DNA from: Lentzea xinjiangensis
GTDB lineage: Bacteria; Actinomycetota; Actinomycetes; Mycobacteriales; Pseudonocardiaceae
DNA length: 42,433 bases
NCBI RefSeq assembly: GCF_900110955.1
Contig: NZ_FOFR01000018.1
Span: 118,543 to 160,975, forward strand
Direction: 5' to 3'
The notes under the pieces are model-generated. The model saw only the letters and a program-made list of their open reading frames with translations. It was not told the origin of the DNA and did no database searches. Positions 1-8,176 of the stretch are shown here, piece by piece (the first letter of the stretch is position 1; each line of letters begins with the position of its first letter). The position numbers and the translations under genes are program-made.

Positions 1-128
1 CGGCTCGGCTTCGCCGTCGCTGGCTCGCCTTCGGCTTCGCGGTCGGCTCGGCTTCGCCGTCGCTGGCTCGCCTTCGGCTTCGCGGTCGGCTCGGCTTCGC
101 CATCGCGCTCGCCTTCGGCCTCGCGGGG
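1..128. repeat. 43-bp tandem repeat, about three copies
   Basis: Units begin at 1, 44 and 87. The first two are identical; the third has a 2-bp deletion and several substitutions. The unit is rich in ggctcggcttcgcc-type words. The array starts at the window edge and probably continues upstream. It ends directly at the stop codon of the acetyltransferase gene. 43 is not a multiple of three, so it is unlikely to be coding. Confidence 0.85.
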
Positions 129-129
129 A

Positions 130-720
130 TCAGGTCCTGCGGCGTGGGCTTGACCCGAGTCCGCCTGGGTTCGAGCCGTTGAGCACGGTGCCCTCGGGGT
201 AGCCGAGCGGCAGGTACATCCAGACGTCGTCCCAACGTTCCTCGCCCACCGCGATCGCGTTCGGCATTCGTCCGCACTCGCGGAAACCGACGTTCTCGTA
301 GAGCTCGATGGCGCCGTGGTTGTTGCCGCGCACTCCGAGCATCGCGATCTCGAACCCCTGCGAGCGGGCGTTCTCCACCAGGCCCTCCACCACGAGCCGG
401 CCCAGGCCGAGCCCTCGGGCGGAGGGGTGGGCCATGATCTGCTGGATCTCGACGCGGTGCCGGAACACGGCGGTGGAGCCTCGGCGCCACAGGCCGATGG
501 CTCGGATGGTGCCGTCCACGAGGGCCGTGGTGAAGGCGGCGTCGCCGTTGGCGGCCTGTTTGAGGACGTCGTCCAGCCAGGCGGAGATCCGGTCGCGAGT
601 GGGCGGGGAGTGGTAGCCGACGGCGCCGCCGGCGGCCACGACGTCGTGCACCACCGCGTGGATCTCGGTGCGCTGGTGCTCGTCGGCCTCGGACAGCCAC
701 CGCAGTTCGATCTCCGGCAT
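130..720 (-). CDS. GNAT family N-acetyltransferase
   Basis: Protein of 196 aa with a Gcn5-related acetyltransferase fold. The acetyl-CoA pyrophosphate loop is visible as ARGLGLGR at residues 101-108 after the beta-4 strand QQIMAHPS, and the late motif AIELYENVGF lies around 137-146, where the Tyr commonly acts as general acid. The ATG at 718-720 was chosen because the frame stays open upstream but runs into the promoter of the divergent ABC operon. The C-terminal ~25 residues after MYLPLGYPEG are low-complexity and abut the 43-bp repeat. The substrate is unknown; a small-molecule or protein N-acetyl acceptor is a family-level inference. Confidence 0.85.
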   Translation of the reverse strand: MPEIELRWLSEADEHQRTEIHAVVHDVVAAGGAVGYHSPPTRDRISAWLDDVLKQAANGDAAFTTALVDGTIRAIGLWRRGSTAVFRHRVEIQQIMAHPSARGLGLGRLVVEGLVENARSQGFEIAMLGVRGNNHGAIELYENVGFRECGRMPNAIAVGEERWDDVWMYLPLGYPEGTVLNGSNPGGLGSSPRRRT

Positions 721-762
721 GGGGCGATCGTAATTGCGTCGAGAATTGTCGGACCTCTTGGC

Positions 763-768
763 TAACGT
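763..768 (+). promoter_or_regulatory. -10 box of the ABC operon, leaderless geometry
   Basis: TAACGT lies 7 nt before the GTG at 776, so transcription would begin at or next to the start codon. No Shine-Dalgarno sequence and no good -35 at 16-18 nt are visible. Confidence 0.5.
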
Positions 769-775
769 CGGGCGG

Positions 776-1690
776 GTGGAGAACCTCGTCGAGGCCAAGG
801 CTCTGACCAAGCACTTCGGGGCGTTCGAGGCCGTGCGCGGCATCGACGTCGAGGTGCGCAGAGGTGAGGCGTTCGGGTTCCTGGGGCCCAACGGGGCGGG
901 GAAGTCGTCGACCATGCGGATGATCTCGTGCGTGTCGGGGCGTTCCGGTGGGGAGCTGAAGGTCCTCGGCATGGATCCCGGCAGGGACGGGCCGAAGATC
1001 CGCGCGAGGCTCGGGGTCGTGCCGCAGCTCGACAACCTGGACACCGAGCTCACGGTCCGGCAGAACCTGCAGATCTACGGCAGGTACTTCGGGATGTCGC
1101 GGCAGCGGTGCCGGGAGAAGGCCGCCGAGCTGCTGGAGTTCGCGCAGCTCGGGGACAGGGCCGACCACGAGGTCGAGCCGCTGTCCGGCGGCATGAAGCG
1201 GCGGTTGACCATCGCCAGGTCGCTGGTCAACGACCCGGAGCTGCTGCTGCTCGACGAGCCCACCACGGGGCTGGACCCGCAGGCGCGGCACCTGCTGTGG
1301 GACAGGCTGTTCCGGCTGAAGCAGGACGGCGTCACGCTGATCATCACGACGCACTACATGGACGAGGCCGAGCAGCTGTGCGACCGGCTCGTGGTCATGG
1401 ACGGCGGGCGGATCGCGGCCGAGGGGTCGCCCAGCGAGCTGATCAGCCGGTACTCCACCAAGGAGGTGCTGGAGCTGCGGTTCCCGCCGGGGGCGCGGAA
1501 GCCGGACCTCGAACGGTTCGCCGACAGGGTGGAGGTGCTGCCGGACCGGCTGCTGCTCTACACCCACGACGGTGAGCACGTGCTGGCGAAGGTGCACGAG
1601 CAGGGGGTGCAGCCGGTGCAGAGCCTGGTGCGGCGCAGTTCGCTGGAGGACGTGTTCCTCCGGCTCACCGGCCGGACGCTGGTGGACTGA
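776..1690 (+). CDS. ABC transporter ATP-binding protein (DrrA/NodI type)
   Basis: ATPase of 304 aa for an ABC-2 exporter. Walker A GPNGAGKS is at residues 37-44, the Q-loop Gln near 84, signature LSGGM at 136-140, Walker B LLLLDEP ending near 162 with catalytic Glu161, and the H-loop His at 193. The C-terminal ~80 residues resemble the regulatory extension of DrrA/NodI-type ATPases. GTG 776 is preferred over an in-frame TTG at 734 because the family normally starts just before the first strand and a -10 box sits 7 nt upstream. Its stop overlaps the next start by 1 nt, so all three genes are one translationally coupled operon. The cargo (drug, lipid or polysaccharide) cannot be read from sequence. 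Confidence 0.93.
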   Translation: MENLVEAKALTKHFGAFEAVRGIDVEVRRGEAFGFLGPNGAGKSSTMRMISCVSGRSGGELKVLGMDPGRDGPKIRARLGVVPQLDNLDTELTVRQNLQIYGRYFGMSRQRCREKAAELLEFAQLGDRADHEVEPLSGGMKRRLTIARSLVNDPELLLLDEPTTGLDPQARHLLWDRLFRLKQDGVTLIITTHYMDEAEQLCDRLVVMDGGRIAAEGSPSELISRYSTKEVLELRFPPGARKPDLERFADRVEVLPDRLLLYTHDGEHVLAKVHEQGVQPVQSLVRRSSLEDVFLRLTGRTLVD

Positions 1691-2463
1691 TGCAGACGCT
1701 GAAGGCCTCCTGGGCCGGCTTCGAGAAGTCGTGGACGTGGTACCGGCGCAACTGGCAGGCCACGGCGGTGTCGGGCTTCGTCACGCCGGTGCTGCTCCTC
1801 GTCGCGCTCGGGCTGGGGTTCGGGTCGCAGGTGGAGTCGACGGCGCTGATCGGCGGCGTGCCGTACGTGCAGTACCTCGCACCCGCGCTGGTCGTGGTCA
1901 CGGCGTTGCAGGGGGCCACGTTCGAGTCGACGTACTCGATCATGTCGCAGTTCCTGTGGCAGAAGTCGTACGTCGCGATGGTGGCCACGCCGATCACGCC
2001 CGCGCAGGTGCTCTACTCGCAGATGATGTGGATCGGGTCGCAGCTGTTCGTGCGGTCCGCGGTGTTCGTCGGAGTCGCCGCCCTGCTCGGCGCGGCGGCC
2101 GGGCCGGGCATCCTGCTGGCCATTCCCCTCGCGACGTTGGCGGGACTGGCGTTCAGCGCGCCGTTGGTCGCCTACAGCGCGACGTTGGAGAAGCCGGACG
2201 CCTTCACCACCATCTTCCGGTTCGTGCTGATGCCGATGACGTTGTTCACCGGCGCGTTCTTCCCGGTCAGCCAGCTACCGGGGTGGTTGCTGCCGCTGGT
2301 GTGGCTGACGCCGTCGTGGCACGGCATCGAGCTCGCGCGCGGTGCGGCTTTCGGCACGTTGGACCTGTTACCGGCGTCGGGGCACGTCGCCTACTTGACG
2401 GCGCTGGTCGTCGTGGGTGTCGCGTTCGGCGTCCGCTTCTTCCACCGAAGGCTGGCGGTGTGA
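1690..2463 (+). CDS. ABC-2 type permease, first subunit
   Basis: Integral membrane protein of 257 aa with about six hydrophobic segments (for example around residues 28-48, 60-80, 110-135, 140-165, 180-205, 230-250). It carries the NodJ/ABC-2 hallmark near the C-terminus: a hydrophobic stretch, then a PLVWLTPSWHGIELARG motif before the last helix. ATG at 1690 overlaps the TGA of the ATPase gene (ATGA). It and the following paralogue probably form the heterodimeric membrane pore energised by the upstream ATPase. Confidence 0.9.
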   Translation: MQTLKASWAGFEKSWTWYRRNWQATAVSGFVTPVLLLVALGLGFGSQVESTALIGGVPYVQYLAPALVVVTALQGATFESTYSIMSQFLWQKSYVAMVATPITPAQVLYSQMMWIGSQLFVRSAVFVGVAALLGAAAGPGILLAIPLATLAGLAFSAPLVAYSATLEKPDAFTTIFRFVLMPMTLFTGAFFPVSQLPGWLLPLVWLTPSWHGIELARGAAFGTLDLLPASGHVAYLTALVVVGVAFGVRFFHRRLAV

Positions 2464-2464
2464 C

Positions 2465-3310
2465 ATGACGCAGACCCTCGACCGCGCCGGCCAGGCGAAA
2501 CCCGCGAGCGTCGGGTTGCTGTGGCGGGTGATCCCGCCGGGGCTCTACGGCGGGCGCGCCGGCATGCTCGTCGAACGGTCGGTGGTGGTGAACCGGCGGG
2601 CCTGGTTCGTGCTGATCGGCGGCGCGTTCGAGCCCATGCTGTTCCTGTGGTCGCTCGGCCTCGGGTTCGGGCAGATGGTGTCGTCGGTGGCCGGACCGGA
2701 CGGGCGGCCGATCAGCTACGCGGCGTTCGTGGCGCCCGCGCTGCTGGCCGCGAGCGCGATGAACGGGGCGGTGTACGACGCGACGTTCAACGTGTTCTTC
2801 AAGTTCAAGTACGTGAAGCTGTACGACGCGATGCTCACGACGCCGATGGGCCCGATGGACATCGCGATCGGCGAGATCTCCTGGGCGCTGCTGCGGGGCG
2901 GCCTGTACTCGGCCGGGTTCCTGGCGGTGATGCTCGGGATGGGGCTCATCGTCTCGCCGTGGGCGTTGCTCGCGCTGCCGGTGGCGCTGCTGGTGGCGTT
3001 CGCGTTCGCCGCGGTGGGCATGGCGGCGACGACGTTCATGCGGTCGTGGCGGGACTTCGACCTCGTGCAGCTCGCGGTGCTGCCGTTGTTCCTGTTCTCG
3101 ACGACGTTCTACCCGCTGTCGGTCTACCCGGGCTGGCTGCAGGTGGTGGTGAGCTGGACGCCGCTCTACCACGCCATCGAGCTCATGCGCGGGCTCACGC
3201 TGGGCGTGGTCGGCTGGGGCGCGCTCGGCCACGTCGCCTACTTCGCGGTGCTGGCGGCGGTGGGAACGGTGGTGGCGGCGCGGCGGCTGGGGAAGTTGCT
3301 GCTGGACTGA
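2465..3310 (+). CDS. ABC-2 type permease, second subunit
   Basis: Permease of 281 aa, paralogous to the preceding gene: both contain a segment of the form FLWS/LLLV-LGLGFG in the first helix and a closing TPLYHAIELMRGLTLG motif (about residues 236-252). ATG 2465 begins 1 nt after the upstream stop; in-frame starts further upstream would overlap the first permease by about 50 bp. The N-terminal ~35 residues are cytosolic. Two different permease genes per ATPase suggest a heterodimeric exporter. No accessory regulator adjoins the operon. Confidence 0.9.
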   Translation: MTQTLDRAGQAKPASVGLLWRVIPPGLYGGRAGMLVERSVVVNRRAWFVLIGGAFEPMLFLWSLGLGFGQMVSSVAGPDGRPISYAAFVAPALLAASAMNGAVYDATFNVFFKFKYVKLYDAMLTTPMGPMDIAIGEISWALLRGGLYSAGFLAVMLGMGLIVSPWALLALPVALLVAFAFAAVGMAATTFMRSWRDFDLVQLAVLPLFLFSTTFYPLSVYPGWLQVVVSWTPLYHAIELMRGLTLGVVGWGALGHVAYFAVLAAVGTVVAARRLGKLLLD

Positions 3311-3358
3311 CCGGCCGGGGTTTCGGCACGCGGCTCGGCTGGGCGCGAGAGGGGCGGT

Positions 3359-3364
3359 TACTCT
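3359..3364 (+). promoter_or_regulatory. -10 box of the radical SAM gene, leaderless geometry
   Basis: TACTCT ends 6 nt before the GTG at 3371. No Shine-Dalgarno sequence precedes the start, so a leaderless transcript is inferred. Confidence 0.45.
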
Positions 3365-3370
3365 GGTCGC

Positions 3371-5332
3371 GTGAGTGTCGAGTCTGTTTTCCCCAGGTTG
3401 GAGCCTCTGCTGCCGCGGATCTCCAAGCCGGTGCAGTACGTCGGCGGGGAGCTCAACGCGACCGTCAAGGACTGGGACGCGGCGTCCGTGCGCTGGGCTT
3501 TGATGTACCCCGACGCGTACGAGGTCGGCCTGCCCAACCAGGGCGTCATGATCCTCTACGAAATCCTCAACGAGCTGCCCGACGTGCTCGCGGAGCGCAC
3601 GTACGCCGTGTGGCCGGACCTCGAGGCGCTCATGCGCGAGCACGGGGTTCCGCAGTTCACGGTGGACGCGCACCGGCCGTTGAAGGCGTTCGACCTGATG
3701 GGCATCAGCTTCGCGACGGAGCTGGGCTACACGAACATGCTCACGGCGCTGGACCTCGCGGGCATCCCGATCCACGCGGCCGACCGCACCGAGGACGACC
3801 CGATCGTGGTCGCCGGCGGGCACGCGGCGTTCAACCCGGAGCCGATCGCGGACTTCGTGGACGCGGCGGTGCTCGGCGACGGCGAGGAGGCCGTCCTCGA
3901 GATCACCGAGATCGTGAAGAACTGGAAGGCGCAGGGCCGCCCCGGCGGCCGCGACGAGGTGCTGACCAGGCTCGCCGAGACCGGTGGCGTCTACATCCCG
4001 CGCTTCTACGACGTCGAGTACCTGCCGGACGGCCGCATCCAGCGCGTGGTGCCGAACCGCGACCGAGTGCCGTACCGCGTGTTCAAGCGCACGACGATGG
4101 ACCTCGACGCGTGGCCGTACCCGAAGCAGCCGCTGGTGCCGCTCGCCGAGAGCGTGCACGAGCGGATGAGCGTCGAGATCTTCCGCGGCTGCACCCGCGG
4201 CTGCCGCTTCTGCCAGGCGGGCATGATCACCCGCCCGGTGCGCGAGCGGTCCATCGAGGGCATCGGCGCGATGGTCCAGAAGGGCCTGGAGGCGACCGGC
4301 TTCGAAGAGGTCGGCCTGCTGTCGCTGTCCAGCGCCGACCACAGCGAGATCGCCGAGATCACCAAGGGTCTCGCCGACCGCTACGAGGGCACCAACACGG
4401 GCCTGAGCCTGCCCAGCACGCGCGTTGACGCGTTCAACGTCGACCTCGCGAACGAGCTGTCCCGCAACGGCAGGCGCTCCGGCCTCACCTTCGCGCCCGA
4501 GGGCGGCAGCGAGCGGATGCGCCGCGTCATCAACAAGATGGTGTCCGAGGAGGACCTCATCCGGACGGTGTCGGCGGCGTTCTCCAACGGCTGGCGGCAG
4601 GTCAAGCTGTACTTCATGTGCGGCCTCCCCACAGAGGAGGACGAGGACGTCCTGCAGATCGCGGAGATGGCCAAGAACGTCATCCGCGCGGGACGTCAGG
4701 CCAGCGGCCGCAACGACATCCGCTGCACCATCTCGATCGGCGGGTTCGTGCCCAAGCCGCACACGCCGTTCCAGTGGGCCGCGCAGTGCGACCCGGACAC
4801 GGTCGACGACCGGCTGCGCAAGCTCCGCGAGGCCGTCAACTCCGACCGCAGCCTCGGCCGCAACATCGGCATGCGCTACCACGACGGCAAGCCCAGCCTG
4901 ATCGAAGGCCTGCTCAGCCGCGGTGACCGCCGCGTCGGCAAGGTCATCGAGGCCGTGTGGCGCGACGGCGGCCGGTTCGACGGCTGGACCGAGCACTTCT
5001 CCTACGAGCGCTGGACGACCAAGGCCGCCGAGGCCCTGGAGCCCTTCGGCGTCGACCTCGCCTGGTTCACCACCCGCGAGCGCGAGGAGCTGGAGGTCCT
5101 GCCCTGGGACCACCTCGACTCGGGCCTCGACAAGGAATGGCTCTGGGCCGACTGGCAGGACGCGCTCGACGAGCGCGAGCAGGACGACTGCCGCTGGACC
5201 CCGTGCTTCGACTGCGGCGTCTGCCCGGCCATGGGCACGGACATCGAGGTCGGTCCGACGGGCCGCAAGCTGCTGCCGATCTCGCCGGTCGGCGTCGGCT
5301 CGCCGGTGAAGAACCCCGCGCTCACGCCGTGA
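3371..5332 (+). CDS. B12-binding/radical SAM protein, TIGR03960 family
   Basis: Protein of 653 aa. The first ~200 residues resemble the Rossmann-like B12-binding domain of radical SAM enzymes (EVGLPNQG near 51-58, VVAGGHAAFNPEP near 146-158, LGDGEEAVLEI near 168-178), without an obvious DxHxxG cobalamin motif. The radical SAM cluster motif is FRGCTRGCRFC with Cys274, Cys278 and Cys281. A second group, Cys607-x4-Cys612-x2-Cys615-x2-Cys618, near the C-terminus could bind another Fe-S cluster or zinc. In many bacteria this family is fused to or adjacent to a DUF2344 (TIGR03936) protein; here the partner lies at 7241-7966. The reaction and substrate are unknown; the conserved position next to RNase E and ribosomal protein genes hints at RNA or ribosome modification. 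Confidence 0.92.
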   Translation: MSVESVFPRLEPLLPRISKPVQYVGGELNATVKDWDAASVRWALMYPDAYEVGLPNQGVMILYEILNELPDVLAERTYAVWPDLEALMREHGVPQFTVDAHRPLKAFDLMGISFATELGYTNMLTALDLAGIPIHAADRTEDDPIVVAGGHAAFNPEPIADFVDAAVLGDGEEAVLEITEIVKNWKAQGRPGGRDEVLTRLAETGGVYIPRFYDVEYLPDGRIQRVVPNRDRVPYRVFKRTTMDLDAWPYPKQPLVPLAESVHERMSVEIFRGCTRGCRFCQAGMITRPVRERSIEGIGAMVQKGLEATGFEEVGLLSLSSADHSEIAEITKGLADRYEGTNTGLSLPSTRVDAFNVDLANELSRNGRRSGLTFAPEGGSERMRRVINKMVSEEDLIRTVSAAFSNGWRQVKLYFMCGLPTEEDEDVLQIAEMAKNVIRAGRQASGRNDIRCTISIGGFVPKPHTPFQWAAQCDPDTVDDRLRKLREAVNSDRSLGRNIGMRYHDGKPSLIEGLLSRGDRRVGKVIEAVWRDGGRFDGWTEHFSYERWTTKAAEALEPFGVDLAWFTTREREELEVLPWDHLDSGLDKEWLWADWQDALDEREQDDCRWTPCFDCGVCPAMGTDIEVGPTGRKLLPISPVGVGSPVKNPALTP

Positions 5333-5601
5333 CGCCGGGCCGCCCCTGTGTCCTGGTGTGACGCGGGGGCGGGCCGGTCGAGCGCGTCACCAGATGCCGG
5401 CGGCGGTGTCCGTGGCCGGGCGTGTCGTGGGACGGCAGACAGCGATCTCCGCCCCTGGGCGCGTCGTGGGACGAGCTGTTGCACCGGCCGTGCCCGTGGC
5501 CTCGGCCGTGCCCGAGACCTGGCAGCTCACCCTTCCAGGTGAAGATCCCAGCCACGACGGACCGGCCGAGCACACCACCGACGCCCGGCGGAAACCGGCG
5601 G
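5333..5601. other. spacer between convergent genes, with one hairpin
   Basis: Between the radical SAM gene and the inverted subtilase gene. GTGACGCG (5358-5365) and CGCGTCAC (5393-5400) form a perfect 8-bp stem with a 27-nt loop and may serve as a weak terminator. Two related words around 5411-5431 and 5457-5477 (gggcgtgtcgtgggac / gggcgcgtcgtgggac) form an imperfect direct repeat. No credible gene was seen. Confidence 0.5.
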
Positions 5602-7035
5602 TCACTTGGTGACGGCGGCCAGCGCGTCCACGAGCCCATGGCCGTAGAACGAGTTGTACTCCGAGTAGCCGGTGCAGAAGGCGTCCTGCACACCCGTCCC
5701 GTTCAGGTCGTAGTCCGCCGGGCAGGCCAGCGTCTCCGCCTGCGCGTTCAGCATGCGGCCCAGCGACACCGCGTCGGTCTCGGGGTGCGTCGACGCGATC
5801 AGCGCCGCCACGCCGGACACGTGCGGGGCCGCCATCGAGGTCCCGCACGAGTAGTCGTACCCGGCAGGCACGGTCGAGAGCACGCAGCCGGTCGGCGTGC
5901 GGGAGTCACCGCCCGGTGCGGTCACGTCGATCGCGCCCAGCCCGTAGGAGCTGTACCCCGCCTTGGTCTTGGTCGAGTCCACGGCCGACACGCCGACCAC
6001 GTTCTTGAGCTGCGCCGGCAGCACCACGCAGGTCGAGTCGACCGGACGCGTCTGCGCGTCGCCGTTCGTCGGCGACAACGAGTCGCGACCGGGCCGGGAG
6101 AGGTCCGCGGCGTTGTTGCCGGCGGCGGCGACGTTGAGCACGTTGCGCGAGGTGGCGTAGTCGACGGCACGGCGCACGGCCTCGTAGATCACGCGCTGAC
6201 CGGGCGCGCTCTGGCACGTGAACAGGTATGGGTCGATGAAGTAGCTGTTGTTCGTGATGGTCATGCCCTGTGCGGCGGCCCACATGAACCCGCACACCGC
6301 GTACTCGGGGTAGATGAAGCCTTCGTCGTCGACGACCTTCACGGACGCGATGCGCACACCCGGTGCGACGCCCGTGGTGCCGCGGCCGTCGTTCGCGGCG
6401 GCGATGGTGCCGGCGACGTGCGTGCCGTGGGGTGAGGTCGTCGGCGTCCACGCGGCCGGTGCCGTGTCGGGCCTGCCGGTCAGGCAGCCGGCGGACAGCT
6501 CGGGGGCCAGCGCGTCCACGAGGTCCGGGTGACGGGCGTCGACGCCGGAGTCCAGCACGCCCACGACGACGGACTTGGAGCCCGTGGTGATCTCGTGCGC
6601 GGCCGGCACCTTGATGAGATCCATGTCCCATTGTTCGCCGGATCGGGCGCCGGCGGGCCGCAGCAGCTCCGTGTCGTCCTTCTTGCGCTTCGCCGGCCGC
6701 TTGGTCGCGATGCTCTCGGCCTGGGCGCTGTAGGCGCGTTGCGGGCCGATCCGCTTCAGGAACGACGGGTCCGGCGACGTCGCGACGGCGACCGAGATCT
6801 CGGGGTAGAAGACGGTGGTGGCGCCGCAGGCCCTTGCGATCTCCGCGTCCGCCATCGCAGGGGTTGTGAGCTGCGAGAACACCACGAGGTAGCGCAGCAG
6901 CGGGCCGGGCTGGATGCACTCGGGAGCCGCCGGGGCCACCTCGGGTTGCGCGGTCGCGGGCAGGGACGGCGCCAAGCACCCGGCCGCGAGCAGCGCGATG
7001 ATCGCCGCCGCTCGTGCGCGGTGGAGCAGAGGCAC
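5602..7035 (-). CDS. secreted S8 family serine protease (subtilisin-like)
   Basis: Exported subtilase of 477 aa. The N-terminus is a signal peptide: positive MPLLHRAR, a hydrophobic stretch to residue 19, then either a lipobox-like LAAGC (Cys20) or a signal peptidase I site ATA|Q near residue 29. Residues 40-130 look like a propeptide. The catalytic triad is Asp162 (VGVLDSGVDARHPDL), His203 (SPHGTHVAGT) and Ser400 (CGTSMAAPHVSG); Asn307 in AAAGNN is the oxyanion residue. Paired cysteines suggest extracellular disulfides. GTG 7035 was chosen because GGAGG sits 6 nt upstream. It is inverted relative to its neighbours and separates the two radical SAM partner genes, which suggests a later insertion. 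Confidence 0.93.
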   Translation of the reverse strand: MPLLHRARAAAIIALLAAGCLAPSLPATAQPEVAPAAPECIQPGPLLRYLVVFSQLTTPAMADAEIARACGATTVFYPEISVAVATSPDPSFLKRIGPQRAYSAQAESIATKRPAKRKKDDTELLRPAGARSGEQWDMDLIKVPAAHEITTGSKSVVVGVLDSGVDARHPDLVDALAPELSAGCLTGRPDTAPAAWTPTTSPHGTHVAGTIAAANDGRGTTGVAPGVRIASVKVVDDEGFIYPEYAVCGFMWAAAQGMTITNNSYFIDPYLFTCQSAPGQRVIYEAVRRAVDYATSRNVLNVAAAGNNAADLSRPGRDSLSPTNGDAQTRPVDSTCVVLPAQLKNVVGVSAVDSTKTKAGYSSYGLGAIDVTAPGGDSRTPTGCVLSTVPAGYDYSCGTSMAAPHVSGVAALIASTHPETDAVSLGRMLNAQAETLACPADYDLNGTGVQDAFCTGYSEYNSFYGHGLVDALAAVTK

Positions 7036-7240
7036 CAGGGACCTCCAGGTTGGCGAGGCGTCCAGTCAGCCGGACCGTAACCACGCGCAACGATCTAGAC
7101 AAGCTGAACGTTCTGAATCAGGTTCACGGTACCGTCCTGGTGGACGAACAGCCTGCGCCGATGGGACCGCTCACCCGTCGGAACACCCCTCGGGAGCACC
7201 ACTGAGCCGTCAGCAGCCCCACAACCCGTCTGCCGCAGCC
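7036..7240. other. divergent spacer between subtilase and DUF2344 genes
   Basis: Holds the Shine-Dalgarno sequence of the minus-strand subtilase (around 7042-7046) and, on the plus strand, GGGAG at 7192-7196 placed 5 nt before an in-frame CTG at 7202. No clear sigma-70 pair was found for either gene. Confidence 0.4.
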
Positions 7241-7966
7241 GTGCAGAAACTGCGCCTCCGCTACACCAAGCGGGGGAGGTTGCGCTTCACTTCGCACCGC
7301 GACATCGCACGCACGTTCGAACGTGCGCTGCGCCGGGCAGGTGTGCCCATGGCGTACTCGCAGGGCTTCAGCCCTCACCCGAAGGTGTCGTGGGTGGGAG
7401 CCGCGCCGACCGGCGTCGCCAGCGAGGCCGAGTACGTCGAGGTGTCGGTGGTCGAGCGGGTCGATCCCGCGGCGCTCAAGGCCGCGCTCGACGAGGCGCT
7501 GCCACCGGGCATCGACGTGGTCGACATCGTCCAGGCGAACGGGGGCAACCTGACCGAGCGCATCGACGCGAGCGAATGGCGCATCGAGCTCGACGGGGTC
7601 GAGCCCGAGCGGCTCGCGGAAGCGGTGAGCGCGTTCCTCGCGGCCACCTCCGTGGAGGTCGAGCGCCTCACCAAGGACGGCAAGAAGATCGTCGACGTGC
7701 GGCCCGCCGTCGTGTCGGCCCTGGTCGAACCTCGTTCGAGCGACGCCGGACACGATGGGGCCGGATTGTCACAACCGTGTGGGATACTCATGACGGTCGT
7801 GCGGCAGGTAACGCCTACCGTCCGACCCGACGACGTGCTGAATGCGCTTCGTGTCGTCGCCGACCTCGTGCCGCCCGTACCTGCGAGAGCAACCCGGATG
7901 GCGCAGGGGCGGCTCGACGACGAAGGCAGGCTGGTGGACCCGCTCCAGCAGGACAGGGAGTCCTGA
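7241..7966 (+). CDS. TIGR03936 / DUF2344 radical SAM-associated protein
   Basis: Protein of 241 aa from GTG 7241. It begins with the diagnostic block KLRLRYTKRGRLRFTSHRD followed by RTFERALRRAGVPMAYSQGF and SPHPKVSW, as in DUF2344 proteins that accompany or are fused to TIGR03960 radical SAM proteins. Biochemical function is unknown. The start is uncertain: GTG 7241 has no Shine-Dalgarno sequence, while an in-frame CTG at 7202 has GGGAG 5 nt upstream and would add 13 residues (SRQQPHNPSAAA-type). It lies upstream of RNase E on the same strand with a 210-nt gap, so co-transcription is possible. Confidence 0.88.
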   Translation: MQKLRLRYTKRGRLRFTSHRDIARTFERALRRAGVPMAYSQGFSPHPKVSWVGAAPTGVASEAEYVEVSVVERVDPAALKAALDEALPPGIDVVDIVQANGGNLTERIDASEWRIELDGVEPERLAEAVSAFLAATSVEVERLTKDGKKIVDVRPAVVSALVEPRSSDAGHDGAGLSQPCGILMTVVRQVTPTVRPDDVLNALRVVADLVPPVPARATRMAQGRLDDEGRLVDPLQQDRES

Positions 7967-8176
7967 CGAGCGACTGGTCGGCCGGCCCGCGACGCAAACA
8001 GGAGGAGCGACGCTGACAGCGGCGTCGTCGTGGGACCTGCGCAAGCGTGCGCCCGGTGAGGCGCCACGCCACTGCGCGCGAGGCAAGGATTCCCGCCGCG
8101 AGCAGCGGTGGAGAGACAAGAGAGGCCCCTGCGCGGCCGCGTCCTCACGGGACGCGCCCGGGGGTGGAGGAGCTGC
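7967..8176 (+). promoter_or_regulatory. leader region of the RNase E gene
   Basis: A 210-nt gap in front of the RNase E gene. It contains a hairpin CGCGTCC-TCACG-GGACGCG (8138-8156) ending 20 nt before the start codon, and a smaller CGACGC/GCGTCG stem near 8008-8028. RNase E mRNAs are autoregulated through the 5' UTR in enterobacteria; that this applies here is only an inference. No promoter was identified with confidence. Confidence 0.35.

Noticed and set aside
2267..5113. A 948-codon open frame on the minus strand, and similar very long ones at 13660-16776 and 7769-11359
   Set aside because: They lie opposite well-identified genes, have no family similarity, and their composition (His/Arg/Asp/Val-rich) is that of antisense high-GC frames.
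5387..5600. A short gene in the spacer after the radical SAM gene
   Set aside because: Thr/Ala/Arg low-complexity frames on both strands, no ribosome site and no recognisable domain.
7998..8020. A strong AGGAGGAG ribosome-site-like word in the rne leader
   Set aside because: No ATG, GTG or TTG follows at a usable distance; the frame after it (from a CTG) has no similarity.
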